A DNA stretch of 64,000 bases from Polyangia bacterium (GCA_030429545.1 JAUIFF010000005.1:248001-312000); one strand, 5' to 3'; positions 8,663 through 18,226 are shown, counted from the stretch's first letter. Made by a program: numbers and translations. Notes: generated from the sequence alone by a model not told the origin.

Positions 8663-10264
8663 TTACATCGGTGGGAGCGGCGAGTCCGGATCCCAGGTCT
8701 TGGTGATGTTCTTTGTGGTTTTCGGCCTGCGCGGTTTGTCGCTTCGTCGGCTCGGTTTGGCGACGGATTGCGGCGCGGACTTCTTGTCGTCCTGCGACTG
8801 GGCGGGGTCGGCCGGTGCCGGGGTTTGTTCGCTGGCGGGCTCCTCGGGCGCTTGTTGCGAGGTTTTTGCGGCTGTTTGCGGGGTGGGGCGGGGCGCAGGG
8901 GCAGGCGACCGAAGCTGTTTGGCGGGCGGGGATTTGGCCGCTTCGGTTGGCGGTGGTGCGGGTGCCGGAGCAGCTTCGAGGACCTCGAGCGGAGGTTGGG
9001 TGCTGAACACCCAGGCGCCCCAGCTCGCCAGGGCGACTGTACATACAATTAATGTGCCGAGGACAACCCCGCGTACACGACGTGGTCGCAAACCAAAAAC
9101 CACGGGCTCTTCGTGGGTTTTGCCGGCGTCGTCCTGGGGAATGTCGACCGAGTCAAACTCGAGTTCCTGGCTCGGTTGGGCGAGTTGGCTACTCGAAACC
9201 GCGGCGATTTCCTCACGGCTGAGCTGCATGGTCGGCGGGCATTCGGCTTCGGTGGCTTGTTCGAGCTGCAACAGCCCGCTGGCTTCCATGAGTTGGGAGC
9301 GCTCGGCGGCGATTTGTTGGCAAAAGACCTCGCGCATGTACTTGGCCAGCTTGGCCGAGGACAGCGAGTAACGGTGCTCGCGGGCAAAGTCTTCGAGCGC
9401 GAGCTGAAGTGCCTCGGCCGAGGCGTAGCGGCGCTCGGGGTCACGTTCGAGGGCCTTCATGATGATGTCTTCGAGGCCAGGTGGAAAGCTGGGGTCGACC
9501 GTGCTCGGCCGCGGTGCGTCGCGGTTGGCAATGGTCTGCAAAACTTCGTACTCGCCCCCGCGATACAGACGGCTATGGGTGGCGAGTTCCCACAGGATGA
9601 TGCCGAGGGCATAGACATCGCTGCGCCGGTCGAGGGCCCCGCCGCGAACTTGCTCTGGGGACATATACGAAATTTTGCCCTTGAGCGTACCGTCGGCACT
9701 GTCGTGGGGGTTGAGTGCGGCCGCCTTGGCAATGCCAAAGTCGACGAGCTTGACCCCTCCGTCGTAGGTCACCAACACATTTGAGGGCGAGACATCGCGG
9801 TGGACAACGCCAAGCGGCTTACCGTCTTGCCCACACAGCTCATGGGCGTAGTGCAGGCCGGCAGCAACGCCGGTAGCGATCGTGAGGATGTGATTGAGTG
9901 GCACCCGTTGTTCGCGGGCCTGGACCGCGCGCACCAACTGCCGCAGGTCCTTGCCGCGGACGTACTCCATCGTAAAAAAGTAGGTCGTGCCGTCGCGGCC
10001 AAAGTCGTAGACCGGGGCGATGTTTGGGTGGTCGAGGTTCGCAGCTAGGCGGGCCTCGTCCATCAACATTTGGATAAACTCGTGGTTGCCGTGATGGGTT
10101 TCGTGGACCTTTTTGAGGGCGACGAGCTTCTCGAATCCATGCATGCCGGTGACGCGCGCAACATAGAGTTCGGCCATTCCACCGACAGCGATCTTTCGCA
10201 GCAGTTCGTATTTGCCGAGCCAGGTGCCACTTTCACCTGGCTGCAATGCCTGCGCTCCAAACAT
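8663..10264 (-). CDS. Transmembrane Hanks-type serine/threonine protein kinase
   Basis: 533 residues. The N-terminal kinase domain covers about residues 18-285: Gly-rich loop KIAVGGMAELYVA, ATP Lys in LVALKKVH, catalytic loop VVHRDVSPSNVL, metal motif DFGIAKA, and activation segment GKISYMSPEQV. Ser replaces the usual Lys after HRDV, as in several active myxobacterial kinases. A single membrane segment (VVLGTLIVCTVALASWGAWVF, about 395-415) separates it from a Pro/Ala/Lys-rich extracytoplasmic tail with no recognised domain. It phosphorylates Ser/Thr on unknown targets. It heads an operon with the TPR protein and the small lipoprotein. Confidence 0.93.
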   Translation of the reverse strand: MFGAQALQPGESGTWLGKYELLRKIAVGGMAELYVARVTGMHGFEKLVALKKVHETHHGNHEFIQMLMDEARLAANLDHPNIAPVYDFGRDGTTYFFTMEYVRGKDLRQLVRAVQAREQRVPLNHILTIATGVAAGLHYAHELCGQDGKPLGVVHRDVSPSNVLVTYDGGVKLVDFGIAKAAALNPHDSADGTLKGKISYMSPEQVRGGALDRRSDVYALGIILWELATHSRLYRGGEYEVLQTIANRDAPRPSTVDPSFPPGLEDIIMKALERDPERRYASAEALQLALEDFAREHRYSLSSAKLAKYMREVFCQQIAAERSQLMEASGLLQLEQATEAECPPTMQLSREEIAAVSSSQLAQPSQELEFDSVDIPQDDAGKTHEEPVVFGLRPRRVRGVVLGTLIVCTVALASWGAWVFSTQPPLEVLEAAPAPAPPPTEAAKSPPAKQLRSPAPAPRPTPQTAAKTSQQAPEEPASEQTPAPADPAQSQDDKKSAPQSVAKPSRRSDKPRRPKTTKNITKTWDPDSPLPPM

Positions 10265-10641
10265 CGACCTATTGTACGCCTGTGATCCCTTGAATCAAGT
10301 CTAGGGCTTGTTGCGTTATGTGCGTAGACAAGCTCTAAACAACATGTATGCGAACCTGTGTGCCGCCCTAGTTGTGGCTACAACTGCCGACGTGAAGGCT
10401 GCGAATATGTGTGGATATGCAGCTTTTTCGGAGGTTTTACCCCCCCGACGGTGGGGGTGGGGCTCCCCAAAAGTGTGGGTAATATTCACCAAAGATAGGA
10501 GCCGGCCCACGGTCCGCTACCTGTCGTATGGCGCGCGAAGACACTGTCCCATTCGGCAACACTTGCCCACGAATGACCGACCCAATAGGTGTCGGCATCG
10601 GACCGAAACCTACTTGTATATGCCGCGCAGGTTTCGCCGTG
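10265..10641. other. Intergenic region upstream of the kinase operon
   Basis: 377 bases between the kinase start and the stop of the next minus-strand gene. It must hold the kinase promoter. A G/C hairpin is visible near 10440-10460 (ACCCCC and GGGGGT arms around CCGACGGT), which could end transcription from 10642-13746. No RNA gene recognised. Confidence 0.4.
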
Positions 10642-13600
10642 CTACCCGTTTGCGGGTCCGAGCTGCACTTGTATTTGGCTGTGGAGACTTTGGGCATCGG
10701 CCCCCGCGGCCGCCGGCTCGGGGTCAAACGCGACCTGTCCGCGAAAACCAGTCAGGCGTTTGATCAACACACCGATCGGCGAGTTGGGGTAGGGGAGCTC
10801 GCCAAACTCGGGCCGGAGTTTGGTGCCCTGCTCGGGGTCGCCGGTGCCTGTTGTTGTGTATACAAAATCATGGTCACCGTGGGCCGTCAGCGGCACACTA
10901 CCGAGGTAGCTGCGGGCGAGCCTGGCAAAGTCGGGGCTGCTCGACGAGGTTTGGCCGGTCGCCCGCATGATGATTTCGGCGGCCTCTCGCCCGGCCTGTT
11001 GGGTCTCGTTGGCCTGCCCCTGCAACATCCACAAAAACGCCGTCGACATCGGGCGCCCGACCTCGCTATGGGCCTGCATCACAAACTGGCCGGCTCCCTC
11101 CTCGACGGTCACTGGCGGGTTTTTCTTGAGCCTGTCGACCACGCGTTTGAGCGTGCCTAGGTTGGGGCTGATGGCAAATCCGGTGCCAAACAGGGCGTAG
11201 TAAATCGCCACCGCCTCGGCCTGCTCGCGCTTGAGCAGCAGCGGCATTTTGGGGTTCATGCGCACGCGGACAATCGGGATATCGCCGTGGGTGTCGAACT
11301 GTTCCCACTCGATCACGCCTGGGGCGACGTCGTTGGCCATGGCCTTGAGCCCGGCGAGGGTGGCCACCAACGGCGCAGGGTTTTTGACCTCGGCGGCAAA
11401 GTACCCCGGAAACTTGCCGAGGCGATTCCACAACTCGGCGTCGTCAAACAGGTTGCTGTCGCGGTCGGCCTTTTTTTGCACGGTGGTGTCGAGCCACGAC
11501 AGCAGCATCAGCAGGCTGGTGCGGTCTTCAACCCCAAACGCGACCCAGCCCCCGAGCCAATCGACACCGAGGTCGCGGTTGCCCGTCGCCTTGCGCATCA
11601 ACGAGTTGAGGTCCTTGCGCCCGGGCGCATCGTCAGCGATGGCATAGACCGTCATCAGGCCCGAATCGATGTTGGGGACCTTGACGCGGGCATCCCCGAC
11701 CTCGCTGGCGATTTGGTTGTAGTCGGAGGCGGAGATCAGCGGCAGGATGCGGACGTCGATGTTGGCAAGTTCCCGCCCGCCTTCGCTTTGGATGTCGAGG
11801 CGAATCGCCACCGGGTCGATAAAGCGTTTCCAATAGGTTTGGTAGGTGCGAACAAACCGGCGGTAGGCGGCCTCCTCGGGCCCGGTGACGAGCTTGAGGG
11901 GTGGCAGGTCGATAAGCGGGGTGAGGGCGTCGGGGCTGCCCCACAGCGAACGTGCTGCCGAACCAGGTGTAAATACAATCGGTGTGCCATCGCCGTGCTT
12001 GAGTTCCTCGGCCGCGAGCACTCCCTGGGCGATCAGCTCTTCGGTTGTCGCCGGCTGATGGCCGTAAAGCCAGCCATACAGCAGGGCCGCGTAGCCCGGG
12101 CTCAGCAACTCGGCGAGGGCGATTTGCCGGCGCGCGGCCTGGATTTTTTGGGTCGGGCCGACGACGTTGGCAATAAACTTGTCACTCAAAAACGCAAACG
12201 CTTGGTGGCTGCCGGGGTCGCGCGCCAACATGTAGTGGAGGTCAGGTTCGCTGGCGAGTGCCGGTGAGCGGCCGCCTAGGGTATCGAGAATCTTGCGCAT
12301 TGCCCCCATGCTGTTGCCGACGAGGGCGAGATTTCCGACCTGTGCCCGGTGTTGACGCAGCCGTCCGCTGGGGTCGCGCGAGACGGTAATCGCGACTCCC
12401 TCGTGGTCCACGGTGGTGGTCGTCATGTCGGGGAATTGTTGGCGGTAGGCCTGCAGGTGGCCCGCGAGTTCCTGGTCGAACAGGGTCTGGTTGCGCAGCG
12501 CGAATATCAGCGTGACATCACTGCCCTCGCGCAGGTAGGGGTCGCTGCCGACCACGGCAACCGACTCGACAACCGTATGCCCGAGCGCGCGGGCGAGGCC
12601 GGTGCGTCGCAGCCCGAGTTGGGTTTGGTAGCGCTCGGCGAGTTTGCGGTCTTCGGGGTTTTTTTGCAGCACCTGGACAATCGGCGTGATCCAGGTGTCG
12701 GCCTCGTCGAGCAGCCGCAGCATCAGGCGAATGTCGGCAAACCGGGCATACCAAAACTCCGCGGGGGCGGCCTTGGCAAGCGGCTCGACGGCTGCGAAAT
12801 CGAGGGTGGGTGCACCCGGTAGCTGGGCCCGCATCGCGTCAAACGGGTGGGCGTCGAGCGTCGGTCCAGTGAGTGTAGATACATCGATGGTCGGTGTCTG
12901 CTGCACGCCCAACACCCGCAGGCCGCGGTCGTGTTGCAGTGCTTCTTGCATCGACAGTACCCCGGAGGTGGTGTCCATCAGCCGCGTGAGATCGGTGCGT
13001 TGCGGACGATCGTTGGTGAGACCAACCTTGCGCGGTTGTAGTCGCACGCCAGCGATCGCTGCGGGCAAGCGACCGGCGGCAAACTTGGCCCAGGGGTGTT
13101 CCCACTCTTCGAGCTCGGTGGCCAGCAATTCGGCAAACCGCGCACGGACACCGGGGTCCCGTGTTGCCGTGCCAGCGGCGATCGCCGAGGTATCGAGGTC
13201 AAACGGGACGACCACCTTGCGCGGGACGCCCTTGACCCAATGGCCGCCGAGCAACTGCCCGCGGATCCGCGGCTTGGCCCCGGCGAGCGGGCGGCGAATG
13301 ATCAGTTTTTGGGCGTCGACAAACAGCCCGCGGCGACTGCCAGCGAGCATGGTGGTGGTTGGCGGGTCAAACGTCACCCCCTGCCAGTGCACGCCAGAAT
13401 GCTGACTTTGCCGCTCTAGGTGATACTCTAGGTATTCGTAGCCGTTGGCTGGGTCCTGTGTGTATGCAACCAACTTGCTCGGCATCGCCGCGTAGGTTTG
13501 TGGTTCGACCACTCCGGTGCGCAGGGCCGGCAGCGGATCGTCGGGGACGACCGTGGGCGTGGCCGGAGGTGTTTGTACGGCCCCATCGGTTTCGCCGACC

Positions 13601-13746
13601 GCCAGCGCGGGTTGCTCAGGTAGTTGTTCGTTGGCGGTTGCCTGCGCACGCCCGGAGCCGCGTTGTCCACGGCCACAGGCCGGGTCGACCGCAAGTAGCG
13701 AAATGAGGCCGAGACAGGCGAAAAAGCGACGCGAGCGGGTTGCCAT
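10642..13746 (-). CDS. Large (about 1034 aa) secreted lipoprotein of unknown function
   Basis: The ATG at 13746 was chosen because it precedes a clear lipoprotein signal (MATRSRRFFACLGLISLLAV then DPACG); 22 further residues upstream are open but not signal-like. No named domain is recognised. The mature protein begins with a charged low-complexity stretch, then long alternating blocks with repeated features (LLDEADTWITPIVQVL, MRKILDTLGGRSPAL, LLSWLDTTVQKKAD). These suggest several related alpha/beta modules, similar in style to large DUF3352-like envelope proteins, but I would not assign that family. It contains two copies of the dispersed palindrome (11968, 12874). It stands alone on the minus strand. 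Confidence 0.75.
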   Translation of the reverse strand: MATRSRRFFACLGLISLLAVDPACGRGQRGSGRAQATANEQLPEQPALAVGETDGAVQTPPATPTVVPDDPLPALRTGVVEPQTYAAMPSKLVAYTQDPANGYEYLEYHLERQSQHSGVHWQGVTFDPPTTTMLAGSRRGLFVDAQKLIIRRPLAGAKPRIRGQLLGGHWVKGVPRKVVVPFDLDTSAIAAGTATRDPGVRARFAELLATELEEWEHPWAKFAAGRLPAAIAGVRLQPRKVGLTNDRPQRTDLTRLMDTTSGVLSMQEALQHDRGLRVLGVQQTPTIDVSTLTGPTLDAHPFDAMRAQLPGAPTLDFAAVEPLAKAAPAEFWYARFADIRLMLRLLDEADTWITPIVQVLQKNPEDRKLAERYQTQLGLRRTGLARALGHTVVESVAVVGSDPYLREGSDVTLIFALRNQTLFDQELAGHLQAYRQQFPDMTTTTVDHEGVAITVSRDPSGRLRQHRAQVGNLALVGNSMGAMRKILDTLGGRSPALASEPDLHYMLARDPGSHQAFAFLSDKFIANVVGPTQKIQAARRQIALAELLSPGYAALLYGWLYGHQPATTEELIAQGVLAAEELKHGDGTPIVFTPGSAARSLWGSPDALTPLIDLPPLKLVTGPEEAAYRRFVRTYQTYWKRFIDPVAIRLDIQSEGGRELANIDVRILPLISASDYNQIASEVGDARVKVPNIDSGLMTVYAIADDAPGRKDLNSLMRKATGNRDLGVDWLGGWVAFGVEDRTSLLMLLSWLDTTVQKKADRDSNLFDDAELWNRLGKFPGYFAAEVKNPAPLVATLAGLKAMANDVAPGVIEWEQFDTHGDIPIVRVRMNPKMPLLLKREQAEAVAIYYALFGTGFAISPNLGTLKRVVDRLKKNPPVTVEEGAGQFVMQAHSEVGRPMSTAFLWMLQGQANETQQAGREAAEIIMRATGQTSSSSPDFARLARSYLGSVPLTAHGDHDFVYTTTGTGDPEQGTKLRPEFGELPYPNSPIGVLIKRLTGFRGQVAFDPEPAAAGADAQSLHSQIQVQLGPANG

Positions 13747-13904
13747 GGGAAAGGATACCAGCCGCAGCCGACCGTGATTGCCCCCTTGGCGGTTGAGTTG
13801 GCGAGTCGCCATGCTCGGTTTTTGCCCGCGGGCACGGGTTGTTTTCGGTCACCCCGTTGTCGGTCGCCGGCCGAACTGAGACCCAAGCCGCGAGCTCAGG
13901 TATT

Positions 13905-14105
13905 CATTGACGGTACACGGTCGTCGAGCGAAGAATACGTGGGCTCACACGACGAAGGACGTGTGAACACCCGCCGGCATGATTGATAGTACAACTTCGT
14001 TGCGGGCGAACAGCTGCCAAGGCCCACACGAAATTGCCGGAGATGTCGGTGGTCACCGGTATTAGTTGATAGTACAACTTAGTCGCGGGTGAGGAACACG
14101 CGGGG
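13905..14105. repeat. Degenerate tandem repeat, about three units of roughly 80 bp
   Basis: The 15-mer TTGATAGTACAACTT occurs at 13983-13997 and again at 14066-14080, 83 bases apart. Each is followed by a similar GCGGG-type block. A poorer unit begins near 13907 (TTGACGGTACA). In units 1 and 3 a block reading about AATACGTGGGCTCACAC / AACACGCGGGGCTCACAC follows. The third unit runs into the 3' end of the amidohydrolase-like gene, whose stop lies within the repeat. This suggests local duplication of that gene end followed by decay. Confidence 0.55.
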
Positions 14106-15311
14106 CTCACACAGGTCGACGGTGAAGTAGGTGTGAATGGCCCGTGCAAGGATTTCGGCCACGAGCTCGATGGTTTCGAGTTTGGGGGCGATCGGGTACC
14201 CGCGCTCATCAAAGTTGTAGACAAGGTCCTTGCGAATCTCGATACCGAGGGCCGATGGCCGGGTCGCGCGGTGGCGATAGCGTTCGACAAACTCACCGTG
14301 GTTTTGATTGACGAACCGACCTATTTGCGTATACACGCGCCGTGCTCGCGCAAACCGGACCTCGTTTTCCGGCGAGACCCGACGGTAGGCGTGGAGATAG
14401 CTGCGCAACAACTCGCTTTGTGGACAGCGGTGGTTGGTGTCGAGCAGCATGTTCCAAACGAGGGTGTAAACGTCGTCCTCGGCGGTCTCGGGGTGGGTGG
14501 CAACAAATGCCTCCCGCAGCCTGCGAAAGAAATTCCACACCTGTGAACGCACCTCGACACTGCCGTCGGGGAGCAGGTAGGGGTAGTTGTGCTCGGTCGA
14601 AATACCGGCGCGTTCGAGCGTGAGTGAGATGCGGTCGCGCAGGCGACGGTCGGCCGTAAACTCGCCAAGGACGTCGGGGTAGAGCGGATCGAAGGCATCG
14701 ATCGGCATCTCGCTGTGGTACTGATAGCCCTCGCAACGGGTCAACACACTGACCGGTGGGCGCAACGTGCCGCTGGGGTTGTGACGGTCGTAGGTATGGA
14801 TCGCGATTTTGACCTGTGCATCTGCAACGATTGTGTCAATACGTGCAGAAATCGCGTCGTAGTAGTGGTCGAGGATCCGGCGCTTTTGCTCAAACCCCAG
14901 CAGTGCTGAAAACGGATAGTTGATGGCCCGGCGGCTGAGGTGGGTGGTCTCGCGTGGGGTGATGCCGGGAAACCGACCAAAGTCCATAACCACGCGGGCA
15001 ATCTCCACCCGCCAGGTGCCCGGCAGCCCGAGTTTTTGCGAAAGCGCCTGGGACACGAGCGCCGCTCCCCAGTCGCGTTCGATCACGTAGGAGCGCAGAT
15101 ACGCCGTTTCTGGGACTGGCCGCCCATCGGCGTCGACCAAAAACTCCTCGGGGATGACATCGCCGTCGTGGATGGCGTCGACGACCACGGCCTGCCGCAG
15201 CCCCGGCGGCAATACACACGGCCCCGGTTCAGGTTCGGGGTTGCGGAGGTATTGCAGGGGCTCGGGGCACTGGGTTCGGTACAGTCGCGGCGTTGTATCT
15301 TTGATGCGCAT
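14079..15311 (-). CDS. N-formylglutamate amidohydrolase-like protein
   Basis: 410 residues with no signal peptide. Motifs compatible with the N-formylglutamate amidohydrolase family are AVVVDAIHDGDVIP near the N-terminus, ARVVMDFGRFPGITP, and IAIHTYDRHNPSG, which give the expected His/Glu/Asp-type metal ligands. The C-terminal half (residues about 230-410) is longer than in the classic enzyme and has no recognised domain. The family hydrolyses N-formylglutamate or related acyl amino acids with zinc; the real substrate is unknown. The gene stands alone, and its stop lies in a degenerate repeat. Confidence 0.55.
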   Translation of the reverse strand: MRIKDTTPRLYRTQCPEPLQYLRNPEPEPGPCVLPPGLRQAVVVDAIHDGDVIPEEFLVDADGRPVPETAYLRSYVIERDWGAALVSQALSQKLGLPGTWRVEIARVVMDFGRFPGITPRETTHLSRRAINYPFSALLGFEQKRRILDHYYDAISARIDTIVADAQVKIAIHTYDRHNPSGTLRPPVSVLTRCEGYQYHSEMPIDAFDPLYPDVLGEFTADRRLRDRISLTLERAGISTEHNYPYLLPDGSVEVRSQVWNFFRRLREAFVATHPETAEDDVYTLVWNMLLDTNHRCPQSELLRSYLHAYRRVSPENEVRFARARRVYTQIGRFVNQNHGEFVERYRHRATRPSALGIEIRKDLVYNFDERGYPIAPKLETIELVAEILARAIHTYFTVDLCEPRVFLTRD

Positions 15312-15413
15312 AGGCTAGCAGCGCCCGAATGTCATATATCTCGGGCGCCGCATCAACCACAAAGATGTCGGTATATGCACGCGAGAGGGTTCTCGCGCAG
15401 GAGGCCTACACGT

Positions 15414-15872
15414 CTAGAAGATGGCGCCGGCCATGCCGATGGCAAACGCAAGGGCGTAAAGCCCCAGCATGATGGCGGCCAAAATCCCGACAAACTTCCA
15501 AAACGACTTTTGGTGGCTGAGTGCCTCTTCGAGGGCATGGACCCCACCACCACTGATCAGGTTGCCGATTTGTGAGCCGTAGCGCAGCAGGTGGAGGCTG
15601 GGGATCACCATCACGGCGGCCATGACCACGTACAAAATCCCGAGCCAGGCGAAGTCACCGGGCATCGTCCCCATAAAAAACAACCCGCCGAGGCCCATCA
15701 ACGCCGCGCCGATGATGTACATGACACCGATGAACGTGACCCACGGTTTGGTCTGGCGCAGGTGCTCGACTGTCAGTTCACTGACGCCAACCTGGGGATT
15801 GTGGACGTGGCCGCCCGTGCCAAACTGGTCGGGTGAAGCCGTCGGGGCCTGATACGGGTTGTACTGATTCAT
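15414..15872 (-). CDS. Small membrane protein, DUF5362-like
   Basis: 152 residues. A polar N-terminus rich in Tyr/Pro/Gln (NPYQAPTASPDQFG) is followed by three to four membrane segments: TFIGVMYIIGAALMGLGGLF, FAWLGILYVVMAAVMVIPSL and FVGILAAIMLGLYALAFAIG. A sequence beginning LRQTKPWVTFIGV before the first segment and an amphipathic stretch (IGNLISGGGVHALEEALSHQKSFWK) before the last resemble DUF5362 proteins. Role unknown. Not clearly in an operon: 102 bases to the next minus-strand gene and about 47 bases after it. Confidence 0.65.
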   Translation of the reverse strand: MNQYNPYQAPTASPDQFGTGGHVHNPQVGVSELTVEHLRQTKPWVTFIGVMYIIGAALMGLGGLFFMGTMPGDFAWLGILYVVMAAVMVIPSLHLLRYGSQIGNLISGGGVHALEEALSHQKSFWKFVGILAAIMLGLYALAFAIGMAGAIF

Positions 15873-15918
15873 GTGGTGAAACTATCACGTCTGCGACTGC
15901 GCTCCGGCGACTTTCTCG

Positions 15919-16851
15919 TCAGTACCCGCGGGCGCGATCGACCACGTGGCGAAGCGGCTTGCCGGCCCGGTCGCGGCGGAGGTTTTCAAGCACACTCTCG
16001 ATCGCTGTGGCCGGGTAGGTCACGGCGGCGATGTGTGGCGTCACGGTGATGTTGGGGTGGAGCCACAGCGGGGAATCTTCCGGCAACGGTTCGCGCTCAA
16101 ACACATCGAGGACGGCGTGGCCCAACTGACCCGAGGCGAGGGCTGCGAGCAGGTCGGGCTCGACCACAATTCCGCCACGGGAGGCTGAGATCAGGTTGGC
16201 ACCGTGGGGCAACATGGCAAGTGCGGTCGCGTCTAAGAGCCCGAGTGTCGTTGGCGTTTTGGGCAGCAGGCACACCAGGATGTCGCAGCTGGCCAAGAAT
16301 CGTGGCCACTTGTCCGCCCCACTCAGGCACGCGATCCCATTGGTTTGTCGGGGTGTTCGGGTAAATCCCACCACGCCAAACCCGAGTTTGGCGACGGCCC
16401 TGGCCGCGGCCAACCCGAGCTCGCCTAGGCCCAAAAATCCAACGGTCTGTTCGCACGCGCGGGGCTGGGCGAGGGGACGCCACTTGGCGCCGGCCTGGGC
16501 GCTGCGGTATTGTGGAACTTGTCGATACAAATAAAGTACATGCAAGAGCACATATTCGACCATGCCGCGGGTGAGTTCGGGGTCGACCATGCGGACCAGC
16601 GGGATGTGGTTGGGCACGAGCTCGCCAGCGAGGAGGTCGTCGACCCCGGCACCGAGGGAAAAAACCGCCCGTAGGTTGGGAAGGTTGGCCAAAGTGTCGC
16701 GGCCCGGCTTCCACACCACGGCATGGGTAATCGCCCGACGGTCGGGAATGTCGGGGGCGACGACGACCTCGCGGGGGCCAAGCGCCTGCCGCAGCGCCGG
16801 CACCCAGGTGCGAATGTGTTCGTCGCGGGTCGAGGCAAACAAGATCGCCAT
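15919..16851 (-). CDS. D-2-hydroxyacid dehydrogenase, GhrA-like (glyoxylate/hydroxypyruvate reductase)
   Basis: 310 residues, the size of GhrA. The NAD(P)-binding motif GFLGLGELGLAAAR sits at about residues 138-150. The catalytic trio of the family is visible as Arg in SASRGGIVVE, Glu in VFEREPLP and His in TPHIAAVTYP. Enzymes of this group reduce glyoxylate and hydroxypyruvate to glycolate and glycerate in the cytosol. The start codon at 16851 is only about ten bases from the edge of a hairpin-repeat array, so its promoter must lie in or across that array. Confidence 0.88.
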   Translation of the reverse strand: MAILFASTRDEHIRTWVPALRQALGPREVVVAPDIPDRRAITHAVVWKPGRDTLANLPNLRAVFSLGAGVDDLLAGELVPNHIPLVRMVDPELTRGMVEYVLLHVLYLYRQVPQYRSAQAGAKWRPLAQPRACEQTVGFLGLGELGLAAARAVAKLGFGVVGFTRTPRQTNGIACLSGADKWPRFLASCDILVCLLPKTPTTLGLLDATALAMLPHGANLISASRGGIVVEPDLLAALASGQLGHAVLDVFEREPLPEDSPLWLHPNITVTPHIAAVTYPATAIESVLENLRRDRAGKPLRHVVDRARGY

Positions 16852-16861
16852 GTCGCCAACA

Positions 16862-17520
16862 CTAGCAGTCCCGCGCCGGTCTCCTCACCCAAACCTGTTG
16901 TTCGCGGGGCGAGGCACACTCGATCGTCACGTTGCCAAGGCCAGCAGTCGCCCATTTTGGTCGCGGGGCGAGGCATGTCGCCGAAACGAGCCGCGGGTTT
17001 GCTCGCCCAAGTCTGTAGCTCGCCGGCGAGGCGCACTCGATCGCGATGTAGCCGAAACGAGCCGCGGGTTTGCTCGCCCAAAGCAACGAGCCGCCGGTCT
17101 CCTCGCCCGTAGCTCGCCAGCGAGGCGCACTCGGTCGCGATGTAGCCGAAACGAGCCGCAGGTTTGCTCACCCAAGCCTGTTGTTCGCGGGCGAGGTAAC
17201 GAGCCGCGGGTTTGCTCGCCCAAACCGGTTGTTCGCGGGACGAGGCAACGAGCCGCCGGTCTGCTCGCCCAAACCTGTAGCTCGCCAGCGAGGCGCACTC
17301 GGTCGCGATGTAGCCGAAACGAGCCGCAGGTTTGCTCACCCAAGCCTGTTGTTCGCGGGCGAGGCAACGAGCCGCCGGTCTGCTCGCTCAAACCGGTTGT
17401 TTGCGGGGCGAGGCAACGAGCCGCCGGTCTGCTCGCCCAAACCGGTTGTTCGCGGGCGAAACACACGAGAGCGCCACGTCGCCCAAACCGGTTGTTCGCG
17501 GGGCGAGTTGCCAACACGAG
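16862..17520. repeat. Hairpin-forming minisatellite array
   Basis: About ten imperfect units of two kinds, a short one of 48-49 bp and a longer one carrying an extra block (GCACTCGGTCGCGATGTAGC). Positions 17109-17196 and 17277-17364 are an exact 88-bp direct repeat at an offset of 168. Almost every unit contains CTCGCCC, a 15-base loop and GGGCGAG, plus an overlapping CGAGC / GCTCG pair, so each can fold into hairpins on either strand. Long open frames through it on both strands differ in frame from unit to unit and are not considered genes. Confidence 0.85.
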
Positions 17521-17689
17521 CCGCCGGGTCGCGGTTTGAGGCAAACAAGCTCGTCGGGCCGCCGCCAGTTTTGTTCGCTCGAACCGCGACCGCGAAGTTG
17601 TTCGCGGGGCCGCGAAGGATTTTTGTGTGTCGACTCCGGGCGGCCAGTGCTTGCAGTTGGCAGAGTTGTCGGCCACAACGGAGACGACG

Positions 17690-18133
17690 ATGGACGACGA
17701 GGACAAGCTCACCCGCGATACTGGCCTCAAACACGTGGGTCCGGCCCACGCGTCTCCCTACCCGGTGTCACGGCTCGCACCGGCGATCGACATTGTCGAC
17801 CTCGCCCGCCAAATCGACCAGGCCGACCGGATGTTGGCGACCGGGGTCAATGGCAAGTTGGAGATGATCGCTGAACAGATCCGCTACCTCCAGCGCCGCG
17901 CCCATGAGATTTTGTCGACTGCCCAACGCGATGCCGAGCTCCACCGGGCGCGCTGCAACTTCGTCAAACACGCGGGCAAGACCTATCACCTGTACCGCGC
18001 CGACGATGGTCCTTACTTTTCGCTGCTGAGCCCCGACGATTGGGGGCCACGGATGCCGCACCAGTTCGCCGGGAGCTATGAGCTACGCCCGGATATGACC
18101 TGGAGTTGTGTCCGCGAGGCGGACGACTTGTAA
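17690..18133 (+). CDS. DUF2452 family protein
   Basis: 147 residues. The ATG at 17690 was chosen because it begins MDDEDKL just before the conserved region. The family pattern is clear: VDLARQIDQADRMLATGVNGKLEMIAEQIRYLQRRAHEIL, then AELHRARCNFVKHAGKTYHLY, then YFSLLSPDDWG and PHQFAGSYEL. DUF2452 proteins occur in bacteria and in eukaryotes (the C1orf50 type) and have no established biochemical role. Cytoplasmic; no signal or membrane segments. It lies between the hairpin array and serC with no operon partner. Confidence 0.85.
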   Translation: MDDEDKLTRDTGLKHVGPAHASPYPVSRLAPAIDIVDLARQIDQADRMLATGVNGKLEMIAEQIRYLQRRAHEILSTAQRDAELHRARCNFVKHAGKTYHLYRADDGPYFSLLSPDDWGPRMPHQFAGSYELRPDMTWSCVREADDL

Positions 18134-18226
18134 GGTCTCAAGTGAGTGGTTTTTGCGAGCCCTGTCGCAACAACGCCCCGGCTGACCGTATGGACAGGCG
18201 GGGCGAGTGCTTGAGTTCCGTGGAAG

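Noticed and set aside
10308..10763. 151-codon frame upstream of the kinase
   Set aside because: Arg-rich composition, no motif, and it overlaps the 3' end of the large minus-strand gene.
16862..17520. CRISPR array
   Set aside because: Units are directly adjacent with no unique spacers of constant length.
16562..17867. Several long open frames on both strands across the hairpin array
   Set aside because: They are made of repeat units in shifting frames; unit lengths of 48-49 do not keep one frame, and no start or domain supports them.
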